A stretch of DNA of 64,000 nt, from contig LVLI01000229.1 of NCBI GenBank assembly GCA_001687465.1, positions 186,001-250,000 on the forward strand, written 5' to 3'. The translations under genes were made by a program, and so were the position numbers. Below the pieces are notes generated by a model. It was not told where the DNA came from, ran no database searches, and saw only the letters and a program-made list of their open reading frames with translations. Source of the DNA: Halocafeteria seosinensis. Its lineage: Eukaryota > Sar > Bigyra > Bicosoecida. Shown here piece after piece: positions 49,399-60,357 of the stretch; position 1 is the first letter of the stretch; every line of letters starts with the position of its first letter.

Positions 49399-50736
49399 CT
49401 AGTGGGTACCTTCTTCCTGCGCTCTAGCTTCCTGTGCTGCTTGAATAAGTTCCTGAATTTCGTCGACACCAAGCTTTCGATAATGCCCAAAGTTCTCGTC
49501 GTTTGTCGGCGTAATGATAGCGACGTCCACATTATCCTTGGATATTTTATCCTCCATGGTATCACCAAGGATCCGTAATGTTAGCGTTTCCGCATCTTTA
49601 AGACTGAGACTTGTATGATATTTCTCCTTTAATGCATTGCGAGCAGTTTCTGACCCATTGCCAATAGCTTGGGCTTGATACTGCACGTAAGTACCACTAG
49701 GATCTGTGTGAAATATTTGAGGGCCATCTCGATCGATTCCGGCCAGTAGCATCGATACTCCAAAAGGCCTGCTCATTTTTGTTTTGTTGTCATCTTCATC
49801 TTCATCCTCATCATCATCGCCTTCACCAAATTTCATCTTCAAATCACAAACGTTCTGGGTTAAGGATTCAATCTGTATCGCAACAATAGCGAAAGGGGGT
49901 TAGTCAACATTCGTCACCCTTTGCAGAGAATATCAAGAAGCACATACTCGCATTGGTTCGCCGTATGTGAAGGCATGGTTTAATGCTTCTAATCGAGCAT
50001 GCTCCACTAGAGTTCGAGCATCTGCCGATAATCCAGAAATGGCAGTTCCTACGTGCTTCTCCAACTCAAAGATCTTTTCAATACTGCAAACGACACCAGC
50101 AATAAGTGTTATCTTGAATGAATTTAGCACACCACAAAAGCACGTGTATCATGGCCATACCTGCTATTAACCAATAATGGTGAACTAATTCGCTTTTCAA
50201 CACCAAGGACAACTCCTTCGGAAGTTTTGATTCCAATCGCACAGCTTCCCAACTGCAACCGCCGAGCAACAAATTCAAAATGTAAAGCACATAAAAATAC
50301 TCACAAATGAGTGATAAATTCGTACCTCAATGGATGTAATCGCGTACTCCACTTGGAAGAGTCGTCCCTCAGGGGAGAAAGTATTCACGCCCCGGTCGTA
50401 TCCCGATCTGCAAGACAAAGTCATACACAATTGAAAACCCCGAATCATGCTTTCTATTCACTAAAGAGGATATATAATAGTGAATGCAAGCTTGGCATAA
50501 GCCTCCCCGCTGATACTCCCCTGAAATGTCTTTTTGTCATTTCAGCAAGGTTGTATCGATTTCACTCCATATCACACCCTTTCTTATCCGCATTTCGACA
50601 CAATTCCCACTGGTGCATGTACAAATAGTCCTATCGAGACAGTAGCCATAGTTATGCGAGGCATACGACAGCCAGAATGTGGCAAGAAAGCTTCCCAGGG
50701 GGGATAGGGTCTCTTGTCTTACCTTGTTTGATACAT
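49399..50736 (-). CDS. PSMA5: 20S proteasome subunit alpha-5 (265 aa)
   Basis: Structural alpha-ring subunit of the 20S proteasome. Five exons: 50736-50723 (14 nt, MYQT plus two bases), 50407-50326, 50252-50161, 50083-49948 and 49872-49399; phases close. Seen: [20 protein letters not shown] followed by EYAI, the alpha-subunit N-terminal signature; [35 protein letters not shown]; and [19 protein letters not shown] followed by the DPSGT block. The sequence aligns best with alpha-5 (FGEG loop, FxYxEPM). Odd: an acidic stretch of about 14 residues ([12 protein letters not shown]) replaces the shorter acidic turn of animal PSMA5, and the C-terminus is extended with Gln/Glu/Ala-rich sequence. The very short first coding exon is supported by the conserved TRSxYDRG junction and a GTAAGA donor. 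Confidence 0.93.
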
Positions 50737-51061
50737 TGTGTTCTCTCGCTCTATCCAAATACTTCAACTCTTCAGCAGCACCACTTGCCACTATCATAGC
50801 CACAAACGAAGTCATTCATTCATCGTCGTCTAAAATCCACCTTGGATATCAACCCGACGAAAAGATTGCTGCATATGGCAGAAGTGTGTTAAAAGATTGT
50901 CGCCTTCTGGAAGGAGGTCATACGCTTGATAAGCGCCACATACAGAGGATACTGTGCCTTGTATGTTGCAGGAGTGTCTTTGATGAACTCTTAAGAGTAC
51001 CTGGAGTGATTCCCCGCGCTTGTTGAAGGAGTGGAAAACCCCGAATTCGTGCTGGAACACC
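50737..51061. promoter_or_regulatory. Head-to-head promoter region, proteasome alpha-5 / E2 enzyme
   Basis: 325 bp lie between the two divergent start codons of a proteasome subunit and a ubiquitin-conjugating enzyme, suggesting shared regulation. No known proteasome box was recognised by eye. Confidence 0.5.
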
Positions 51062-51834
51062 ATGGCCCATGCCGGTGCTGCTCGCCGTAATAAGCGTATA
51101 CAGCGTGAATTAGAGGTATTAGAGAGCAATCCGGACCCTGACGCGCGAGTATGGATTGTGCCAAAGGACAGCGGAGATGATACAAAGCTTCGGGGGTTCT
51201 TAATAGGCCCGAAAGACACCCCTTACGAGGATGGAGAGTTCACGGTGGACATCCAAATACCCGAAGATTATCCATTTAAGCCCCCCAAGATGAAATTTGA
51301 GACTTATGTATGGCACCCGAACGTCTCTAGTCAAACAGGAGCCATTTGCCTGGACATCCTCAAGGACCAGTGGAGTCCGGCGTTGACACTCAAGACGGCC
51401 CTCATGTCGTTGGCAGCGCTTTTATCGGCGCCTGTCCCCGATGATCCACAAGATGCTCAAGTAGCCTCCCAATACAAGAATGATTATAAAAAATGGGAAC
51501 GGAAAGCCAAAATGTGGACGCAAGTAAGTGCGTACTCCATAGCTTTCCTTTCGCAATGGGCCTTCCTGCCTTTACCCCCCTTAAGGTTGCAATGGATTTC
51601 AAATGACATACCGTGTCTTTCTGTATTGCACAGAAATATGCAAAAAAGGAAGATAGAAGTAGCGGACTATCTGGAGGTGTAGACGTAGACTTCGATTTGT
51701 CAGAGGACGAACCTATCTCAGACGAAGCGAAAAGGTTGATGGAAATGGGATTTTCAAGACAACAATCAGAGGCTGCCCTCGAGAGGACAGGAGGTGATGT
51801 TGAACGGGCTGCGGAGAATTTGCTACAAGGATGA
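51062..51834 (+). CDS. UBE2K: UBE2K/Ubc1-like ubiquitin-conjugating enzyme E2 with UBA domain (220 aa)
   Basis: It transfers ubiquitin from E1 and extends ubiquitin chains. Two exons: 51062-51523 and 51634-51834. The UBC fold covers about residues 8-155, with YPFKPPKMKFET, the HPN motif (85-87) and catalytic Cys96 in GAICLDILKDQWSPALTLKT. After an acidic linker (DVDFDLSEDEPISD), a C-terminal UBA domain is seen (EAKRLMEMGFSRQQSEAALE; GGDVERAAENLL). An E2 with a C-terminal UBA is diagnostic for the UBE2K (E2-25K)/yeast Ubc1 class. The start at 51062 sits in ACCATGG context; the frame is open further upstream but has no other ATG. Its divergent neighbour is proteasome alpha-5. Confidence 0.93.
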
Positions 51835-52011
51835 ATGGAAGTGAATGATATATGATTTAATGTTTTTAGCAACACAACCTATATCAGAAATAGAGGAAAG
51901 CGGTGAACGAGCTGTAGCAGGCACACAATGGCTCTGTGATGCCTTCATGTTTCGTACCGACGGACAGGGGACATTTTTAAGGGTATATTGAGGGTACTCT
52001 ACTACATACAG

Positions 52012-53076
52012 TTAGGATTGACGCTGCTTCTTCGAACTCGTTTGGGCTGGTTCGTCTGTCTGTCGCTTGGATCCGGATGCTTGCGTGTTTTCTTCGCCAT
52101 CGTCTCCGTCCTCTTGTTCATCGTTCTCGTCGTCGTCGCCGTCTCCTTCACCACTTTGCTCGGACATTTGGTTCAAAGAAGACAAAATGTCCTTGAGCTG
52201 CATAGACGATACCGCAATGGGTAAAAGCTAGGTATATGCACCAATACATACGACTCCACGAAACTTACCTCATCCTCTGAAGGCTCTCTACCATGCTGTT
52301 CTTTAAATTGTTCCATGACCTTGTTGAGGATAACCATATGGATCATTTCTTCATCGTTGGCGTCCTCCTCATCGTCGTCGTCTTCCTCCTCATCGTCGTC
52401 GCCTTCCTCCTCATCGTCATCTTCTTCCTCCTCCTCATCATCATCATCGTCTTCGTCATATTCATCTTCTTCCTCGTCCTCTTGATTTTCTTGCAATGGT
52501 TCACCGGATGGACCCACGGGTTGATCCGAGATTTCAAATGGTTCAATATCTTTTTTCAGATACTCCAAGTACTCTTGCTGCCAAGTAAGCAAATCCAACC
52601 CAAGCAACTGTAAAACCAGGAGTTCCACATTTTAATCCCACTTGGACACTTACTTTAGTAAAGTCTTGAGGATTTGCATCAGCATCCATACGGACCATTA
52701 ATAAAGGTCCATACACAACTTGGTTGTGCAGCGGCGGTTGGAGTTTATGAGGGTTTTTCACGGCGTTTTCCCCCGGATTCCGTAGTTTCAAGACGACTGT
52801 GTCGATATCATTGTACTGTCCCAAAATCGTTACACTGCCTCCCATGGCCTCGACTATCTTGTTTTCGGAAGGGGTCATATCCAATTCCAATTGAGATATC
52901 GTGGACTCCTTTTGGCCCTCCTGAGGCTGGATTATGACCGTCTGGACGCGCGGTCCACTCTCATCCATGATTTTTTGGATATCCTCCATATTGAGCATTT
53001 CTCCGAGGCTCTCTTCTTTACTACTGGAAGCTTGTACAGCTTGTGTAGAGGATGAAGCAGCTGCTGAAGAGGACAT
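52012..53076 (-). CDS. Conserved-looking acidic protein of unknown function (315 aa)
   Basis: Three phase-0 exons: 53076-52654, 52607-52269 and 52197-52012. The N-terminal half (about residues 55-145) is folded-looking: MTPSENKIVEAMGGSVTILG, QYNDIDTVVLKLRNP, and VVYGPLLMVRMDADANPQDF followed by LLTWQQEYLEYLK. The middle is an almost pure Asp/Glu tract of about 45 residues, encoded by GAN repeats. A short helical segment follows (IHMVILNKVMEQFKEQHGRE, LKDILSSLNQMSEQ), then an acidic, Lys/Arg-ended tail (SSKKQRQS). No signal peptide or membrane span. I do not recognise the family; acidic chaperone-like or nuclear proteins share the composition, but that is only suggestive. Convergent with the E2 gene, 177 bp apart. 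Confidence 0.7.
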
Positions 53077-54224
53077 TTTGAAGGCTTTTTCTCACTTTAT
53101 CTCGTTTTTTCACTGTATTCTCTTGCTAGATCCACTCCTACTGGATACCGCGCTTAAATTACAGTCTCCGGCAAATCTTATGAAATTTCCAGAATGAGCA
53201 AAGAACGTGTATGAAGCGAATGCGACCTCATTGAAAATCAGTGACAAATTTGAAAATTTCCTGCATTTGAATTCCAAGCAGCCAGCCCAAAGGCCGAGGC
53301 CGGAGCTCAACTCAACGGATATGTTCAACTCCCTTGGCCTCTATTTCGCTTGTCGGTTCTTACTTAAACTGAAGGTACTGGAAGCGCTCTTGCATCTACG
53401 GCGCGTACAGTGGAAGGTGAAATGGTGGAAAAGTAAAGCTCACAATGGCTACCATACTGTGGTCTTAGTTCCTGCGCAGCTGCTCCCGCTTCCCGGGGAT
53501 ACCAACCGTGTATTAGCGGGTGTATAGGCGAATCGGGTCTCATGCTGGAGCTTTAACAAGTTTAGGTGAACTGCATGCGAATTTATTTAGCCCTGATAAC
53601 CCACGAACACAAGCACTTGAACGCGCATAAGCGGCAGCGCAGAACAAGTCCATGAGCGGGAAAAGAAACTGAAAACACCGCCCTCTGCCATATGAGATAC
53701 AGTGACCTACGCTTACAAGCACGCCGTGATGTATCTCGTACAGGCAGTTTGTATCACACAGAAAATAGTCGAGAGCTTCGTGTCTCCTACAGATAACCTT
53801 CGTGCTGCTAGCTACCTGGTAATCCCTGCATTTACCGGTAGGGACGACACTTGTTGCCGGTTCAATTGCCATTGGTAGAACAACATTACATGGGTCATCT
53901 GACCAACGACAGCTGAGATAGTAACTGAATAAGCACTACACCAGCACCCCGGTGGTGCCACATTATATGTACGGCACCCACCTGAACCTGTTTAATTAAT
54001 ACCATGGATACTGGAGGAAGCCTGAACTGTACCCTCGGAGTTTGAACACTCGCCTCCTCCTCAACAACATGCAGACATATATATCTATCTCACTATCTCT
54101 CTTGACTATCCCGATGAAGATTAAAGCAGTCGTGGAAGGAGACCCATTATCGACAGCCGTTGACGGTCCTCTATAGTCAGCTGAACAGAACAAACATGCA
54201 CATCACATTAGCAGATTCCTTCAT
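53077..54224. other. Intergenic; no gene recognised
   Basis: Contains the 5' flank of the acidic-protein gene. The 107-codon frame at 53207-53527 has no homologous feel and no splice support, so I left it out. Confidence 0.4.
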
Positions 54225-54936
54225 TCAGGCCCTGATAGACAACCGTGGCAGGTGGGTCGCGGGGTCTCCTGTAAAATCAAAACATAAAGCAGGTGAATAT
54301 ACCGAACGTACCAGCACCTGGTTTCTTCCAACCAACGTACTTCATACCGGCGCCAGCACCTCTGGCATTGGCTGCATTGGCCAAAGCAATCAGGTTCGCG
54401 TCGGAGCTGGTTGCGTGTGGCGATTCTAGGGCAGGTGCTCCGAATTTCGACTGAAACGAGCCTGAACTGTAATGCTTCACGTCGATTGCTGTTTCTGGTT
54501 CTGTCGAGAGCCTGCCGCTGGAGGCCGACGACGGTTCTCGTGTGAGACTCTCATACTCGTCAGGTTTTTCAACAGGAGGATTGCTCCATTCGTCTCTGTG
54601 CAGAGATTGCTTGTCCATCTCACAGTATTCAGCCATTTCAGTTTTCGCAGGTGTCGAGCGTCCAGCCGGCAGCGTATCTTTCTTGAGCCGGAACTGGCCC
54701 GTGCTCGCCACTACTGCAGAATCAATATTTCGCGTGCTTTTCGGTGGTGGCGGTTCTCCCAGACGAATGGGGGCGGTCAATAAACGGGGTCTTGAAGCTT
54801 TCGGATCGGCATGGAGATTGAGAGACGCTCCCCTTGTTGAAGGTCTTCTCCCAGAAGACTGTCTTGGTTGAACCTGCTGCTTGGCAGCAGGTTCCATGCC
54901 TGTTATTTGTTGCACTTTCGTGAACACTCCTTCCAT
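54225..54936 (-). CDS. Small disordered Ser/Pro-rich protein, function unknown (222 aa)
   Basis: Two exons: 54936-54312 and 54268-54225, joined by a 43-nt intron (GTACGT...TTTTACAG) that extends the frame to GDPATHLPRLSIRA instead of an intronic stop. The start is the ATG at 54936 (MEGVFTKVQQITGME). The sequence is basic at the N-terminus, then Ser/Pro/Glu-rich, with short motifs such as APIRLGEPPPPKSTR and GAGMKYVGWKKPGAG. No domain, membrane span or signal peptide was recognised. Possibly a cytoskeletal or scaffold protein, but nothing in the sequence proves it. Confidence 0.55.
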
Positions 54937-57035
54937 GGTCTTCACGTATCGAATTGGCAATTATCATAAAGCTGTGAGCATCCTAGGTGCTCCCTTTCTT
55001 CGGAGAAGGGTTCAAGCTCGACGTCTTCTCCGGTGTGCGAGCTGTCAACAGACACGAAAAAAGAGCGACCTTGAACGAACTTCCAAAGAAACGTTAATGC
55101 ACACGTTCGTGTTTTCGTGTAGACTGCAGGCTCCGACAACGAACACGAAGGGGACCAATGGACTGGCGAACCAAAACCACGTCAGACTTTAAAATGTAGC
55201 TGTCGGCCCTTCTCCCCCTTATTTCCCCCTCTTGTTGCGGAAATGCACACCGCTGCTGCTAGGAACAAGGGCCAGCTAGAGGTTCGCACAGCTCCGCGTC
55301 TGCCCCCCGTGGTACAGGAAACCGCTATACAGAACTACAATCCAAGCAGAGGTACAACCATAGGGTCCTATTTACCCCCTTTGATGGATTAAAATTCGCT
55401 GAACAATTTTCCGGACTAGGTTTTCCGTACTTTGGACCCGGAACCCCCTGCAGCACCACCTAGAAGGAGGGAGGACGGCGAACATAAAAGAAAAGGAAAC
55501 CCCTACAAAAAAAATAAATAAAAAATCAGGCAACAACTTTCGGACTTACACTTGCGGAAAAATGGTATGTGTCAAACCAGCTTCTCAACACGTTCTCATG
55601 TATCTCCTACGGTGCGTCGAGTGAGGTTCCACCGTGGAGCCTTGGAAGCTTGGTCGCAAGGTTCAACCAGCAGCTGGTTTCAGTCACTTCAGCCGACTGA
55701 CTACAAGGATCGGAGTTTCTTGCTTCGCTTCAAGTGAGTGAGAACAGAAAGTGACCACATGCTATTGCCGGACATCGTCCACGTATTTTTGTTCCTGCGT
55801 TACTGGAAGGATTTTGAAGCGGATGTTTGTGTGCCAGAGCATTAGCGTATGCCATGGTATGTACATCAAAATTATACCACCAGCTACTCCGGATTCCCCA
55901 AGAAGTAATCTCCCGTAGAATAATTACAAAACATTGTGTCCTTCTGATCAATTGCTTCATTGGCTAGACGGTCAGCCTCCGTGTCTTGCTCGCGAGGACC
56001 TGCGGCTTTTCGCGTAGTCGTTCCAGCGTCTCCATTATCCTCTGAAGCACCCGCTGTAGGTGGTGTGAATTACAGGCGAATGTCCCCTGAGCCCAGTTGA
56101 TGGCGTTATTGGAGTCCCCATATATAGTAACGCGCATCGTGAAGCTGGCATGGTATGCGTTCGTAAGTGCACCCGGCAGTTGTTTGGATTACCAGTACAA
56201 CCAGTGCGGGACACTTAGACACGCATGTTTAGACGGGGTACAAGGAACTCGTTTCCAACGGGAATAATTTTTAGTTTTTAGCTTCTTCATAACCCAGCCT
56301 GCGAAGGAAGCGGTGCTCGGGTGAGTACCGTATGAAGCCTGTCCGAGGCACCCAGTGGTGTGCAGGCTGTTGCCAACTACAATTATCGCGGCGGATGGAC
56401 AAACGCCTCTGTACAGGTAAAAAACACGTCAAGGACTACAGTACGCGATGTGGTGAGTGTATGGTACATGGTTCCCGGGTTAAAATGAGCTGCCACTTCC
56501 CACTTCCAGCCATCTGGTCGGTGAGGCAGGGTGGGGATTCCATCTGGTTTGACGCATGAACACATTCCATGGCTACTTGCGGATGTCTCCACAGGACAGG
56601 AAACCGCCATCAGATCGCTTAACCTTTCGCCACTTCCTAAACTTTTGGTATTCTGTCTTCCAAGCAATACAGTTCCAGGTACAATAATAATGCGGAATTG
56701 GAACCGAAAGCGCAAATTAAGATGTCCGACTGGTTTGCAATCACACGATTTATTTTTTGCATATCCTCAATTATTTCAATGTGCGCGAATAATGAGCAAT
56801 ACACAATAAGAACTGATACGCATAGCCTGTCTTCTCCATCAATGGCAGTGCATGCTGCAGATGCGTACGGTTTCCAGTCCAGCTGTTTGGATTCCTTTGG
56901 AACTCAAATTAAGTAGACGAAAAGATTGCCTTGTTGAAACTTCAACAAGATCAGCCTATTTTGAACGCACTGTAGACGGTATTATAGGGTGTATAGTTCA
57001 AGTTGGCCTAGTTTATATTGCTCTACAGACACAAA
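54937..57035. other. Intergenic, between the disordered-protein gene and BBS7
   Basis: The only recognisable item is a short RNase-H-like relic at about 55975-56170 on the minus strand. The rest should contain the two divergent promoters. I looked for an RFX-type X-box (expected in many ciliary genes) near the BBS7 start and did not find a good match. Confidence 0.4.
55975..56170 (-). mobile_element. Possible RNase-H-domain relic of a retroelement
   Basis: A minus-strand frame reads MRVTIYGDSNNAINWAQGTF followed by an HHLQRVLQRIMETLERLREK helix. This is the pattern of retroelement RNase H (beta strand with a GDS catalytic Asp, then helices). Sequence upstream is out of frame and no RT domain is present. 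A weak call from one motif. Confidence 0.3.
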
Positions 57036-60000
57036 ATGAACATGCAGTTGGAGCTTTTTCGCCGGGAGCTGTTCAGCAGCGCTCCCATAAGCAGCCGAAA
57101 GACGCTGCTTCTACTTGGCAAACCCAGCAAGAAGAAGAAGGTGCGTGGAGGCCATTTTCCCATGATTCTAGCGTATCTATGACTATTTGACTTTGCTAGG
57201 ATGTTTGATTCTTGTACCTATTCCAGCATGCGCAGCAACGTGTGGTCGTGGGAGATGACTCCGGTGCAATAACGTGCTTTGAAATCAAAAAAGGAGGCAC
57301 TCCAGAAGTACGTTTATGCTATTTTATGGCCCATAAAGGACCGATTTTAGGTGCATTTCTGCTAAATATGACGAGGATTGTCTCGTTTATCGTACCATCT
57401 GTTGTTTTCTGTGACTTCAGACTGTATTTCGTCTGGAAGCCTCACCCCAAAAGATTTCACGGTTGGCGTTAGGCGGCAATACAGGGGAGAAAGATAAGGT
57501 TAGTCCGATATAAGATGAAATTTGATTGGGATACTGGCAACGATTCTCTTCCAAGGAGCATTCATCGTCATCGGGCTAATGGTTGTCTTCAGATTTTTCT
57601 GTCAACGGGGGAGAAAATCAAAGGAATCTCACGGAAAGGAAAGGAGTTCTTCACATTTGACACTAATTTAACCGAAACTATAAAGGGCCTCTTTGTGGAG
57701 AATACCCACATATGGTCCACAGGCGAATACTCGTACAATGTGTTCGAAAATGCTCAGGAACAGCATGCGTACATGTGTCCTGACAAGATCAACGACATGC
57801 TCTGTGCCACTATCACCAAGGAGAAGAGCTATGATGGTGTGATTGGATGCCAGGATAGGAAGATCAGAGTGCTACAGTCAGATTTTCCAGTAATGGAATG
57901 TGCTGTGGATCAGCCGGTTACCACACTAGCGACATATCAAAGCACAGAAGCTTCAGATGCTCTCTTCCGAAGCGCGCCACACTCACAGGTATTATTATAT
58001 GGGACACAGGGTGGTCAAGTGGGACAACTCTTCGTACGTGGCTCTGTTTGACATATATGCTATCGACATTTTACCCTGTGCCGCTTTGTGCCTTTGAGTG
58101 GCTGCAGGCGGATACTCATCGAATAAGTAGAGGTTGGCAGGACGACAATTTCGGGAGATTTAAATACAGTGGTGTCACAGCATTAGCATCTGTAGATATG
58201 ATGGAAGATGGAATTCCTCAAGTTGTTGTTGGCCGTGAAGATGGAATGATTCAAGTTTACTCCCTCGAGGAAGAAAGGGAGGCCTCGTTATTATATTCGC
58301 GATCCTTGAATGAATCTATTCGTTCGTTAGAGGCAGGCACCGTGTCGAACTCTGCATATAATGAAATAGTCGCATGTACGTATGGTGGCCGTGTCGTCGG
58401 CATTACTTCCGAGGAACTGGACGAACCCGATGAGGATGACTCTTATGGGCGATCGAAGGTAAGGCTCATGTTGCTCTCCTTCTGGCTGTCACTGCTTCGT
58501 GATTGTTTGTGATAGAGTGGTGCGCAGGCTGTGATTCATAAGGAGCATCAGATTATGCATCTACAGCAAGAGGTTGATGAGCTCTCGGATAAAGTAAGTC
58601 GGCAATCAAAGCACCGAACTGTGTAGTTTGACCTAAGCTCCGACACCTGTGACGTTTTTTCAGCTCTCTAAGGAAAAAGCAAAACTGACTAAGGCAGCTG
58701 GAGGTCGCGCCGGCTCCACCAAGGACTCTTCGTCTCTTGGCACTGCTGCTTCTGCCCCAAACGAGAAACAAGATAATTCGGACCATGAAACAATCGCTGG
58801 CATACCGCTTGCCAACGTTAGCCGCAGTGGTCAACTGAGTGGTAAGCACTCTCTGGTTCCTCTTTCTGTCGCTTGATAATTTCATGGGAAGTATTCAATA
58901 AAACAGATGCCGGGGTGATTGAAGCTGGTCTATTGGCCGCCTCACAACCTCTGGAGGTCAGTTCGAGTTATTATCTGGATACCCAGTTGGTCGCATACCG
59001 GCTAACACTTGAGCTTCCGGTACCTATAGAAACAGTACGTGGCAATGGGGTGATTGCATCGTTTATTCCCTGCGTACAAGGTGGGGCTCGCTTTACAGGT
59101 AGCACTACGTTCATCTTTACCTGTCGACTTGGTCGATGTTGATCGAACGGAAGCTGTCGTTTCTAGATCACCCCCTCAACCAGGCAGCGAGCTGCTTGCC
59201 ACTTACAGATGCCAAGGACAGACCAATCGAATGGAGTTGCAATACAGAACTGCGGAAGGACAAGCAGGTGATATCGAAGTCTTTATAGTGGCCTCTGTGA
59301 AACCGAAAACTGCAAAGTCCATCAAAATTCCCGTAAAACCCTTGAATTTGCATCACCTAGTGCACCCCCTCGACACAGGAGAGCATGTTCCGGCAATGAG
59401 CACAGTTCGAATTTCTGGAGATTTCAGTCTTCAACAAGCGCACGACTGGATCTCTTCTATCGCACCCGATGTATCGTCCAGACCAACACTCGTCAGCGTG
59501 GATTCGATGGAAGTGGCAGGGCCAACGATGAAGGAGCAGGGAGTAGGTGGTGAGCAGTGTGCGCGGTTGTGGCTCCGTAATGCGCTTCTGAGCACGCTAA
59601 TGATTATTGCTTACAAACAAGGAGTGATAGTCCTTCAGTCGGAATCCGCCAGTGCCATTTTGATTGCGAAAGAGAGCATTAATAACCGGGCAACACAGCT
59701 GGGTGTGAGAATTGATACGAAAGATTCGTTCAACTCGGACACCGTTCGGTCTGTCTTCGACAAAATTCATCCAATGTTGTCTCATACACTGTCCTTGTCG
59801 CGGAAAATTGAGTTAATGGATGCTCTAAAAGTATGGGGAATTACTTCGTGTACTGCGAAATAATGAACCTTAATTCACTGTAGTGCTTTTTACAGGAACT
59901 CGAGCAATCAGAGGACAATTTGAACTACTTGTCCAACGAATATAAAGAAATATTGGAGAACGGAGAAAAGTAAGGAAACCCACGCTTATGCTACTCCGAA

Positions 60001-60301
60001 AAACCATGCCTCTAATGGTGTGGGTGCGGTACGCCTACAGATACCGAAGACAATTGAAAGATCGACCCCGAAGACTGGAAGTATTGATTGGCGTTTTGAC
60101 GGATTTATTTGTTGACGCAAACAAGCTGAATGGCAGAGATGTAAGCTCCACTGCTCCAACTCATGGCAATACCGACGTACATTATCGTTCGTTTTGTTCT
60201 ACACGAACCAGGTCACAAAAGAAATTGACAACTTACAGCGAATGGTGATCGATAATTATGAATATGAGCAAGTTGTTAAGTTCCTCGAAAGCTTCTTATA
60301 A
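57036..60301 (+). CDS. BBS7: BBS7, BBSome subunit (811 aa)
   Basis: Part of the BBSome coat that moves membrane proteins in and out of cilia. Twelve exons: 57036-57140, 57227-57307, 57421-57498, 57593-58033, 58108-58458, 58516-58593, 58664-58841, 58907-59034, 59099-59830, 59896-59969, 60041-60140 and 60212-60301; all phases close. Conserved blocks match animal BBS7 along the length: RVVVGDDSGAITCFEIKKG, FFTFDTNLTETIKGLFVENT, CPDKINDMLCATI, IGCQDRKIRVLQSD and VVVGREDGMIQVYSLEE (beta-propeller, to about residue 330). A coiled coil follows (HQIMHLQQEVDELSDK). Then come SLPVDLVDVDRTEAVVS and LLATYRCQGQTNRMELQY (appendage region), KIELMDALK, KYRRQLKDRPRRLEVLIGVL and TDLFVDANKLNGRD. It is longer than the human protein (715 aa), mainly through linker insertions. 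The stop lies 56 bp from the convergent carrier gene. Confidence 0.92.
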
Positions 60302-60357
60302 CGTTGCTGGGGCTCAACTCAACCATTCCCACTATTGGTTAAGTGTTGGCACTCATG

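Noticed and set aside
52293-52613. Val/Leu/Phe-rich 'membrane protein' frame on the plus strand
   Set aside because: It is the antisense of the Asp/Glu-coding tract of the acidic protein; low complexity makes it open by chance.
53207-53527. 107-codon plus-strand frame
   Set aside because: No recognisable motif, no splice support, and it begins in the flank of another gene.
56350-56380. RFX X-box upstream of BBS7 (GTTGCCAAC)
   Set aside because: Only a partial half-site match and about 670 bp from the start codon.
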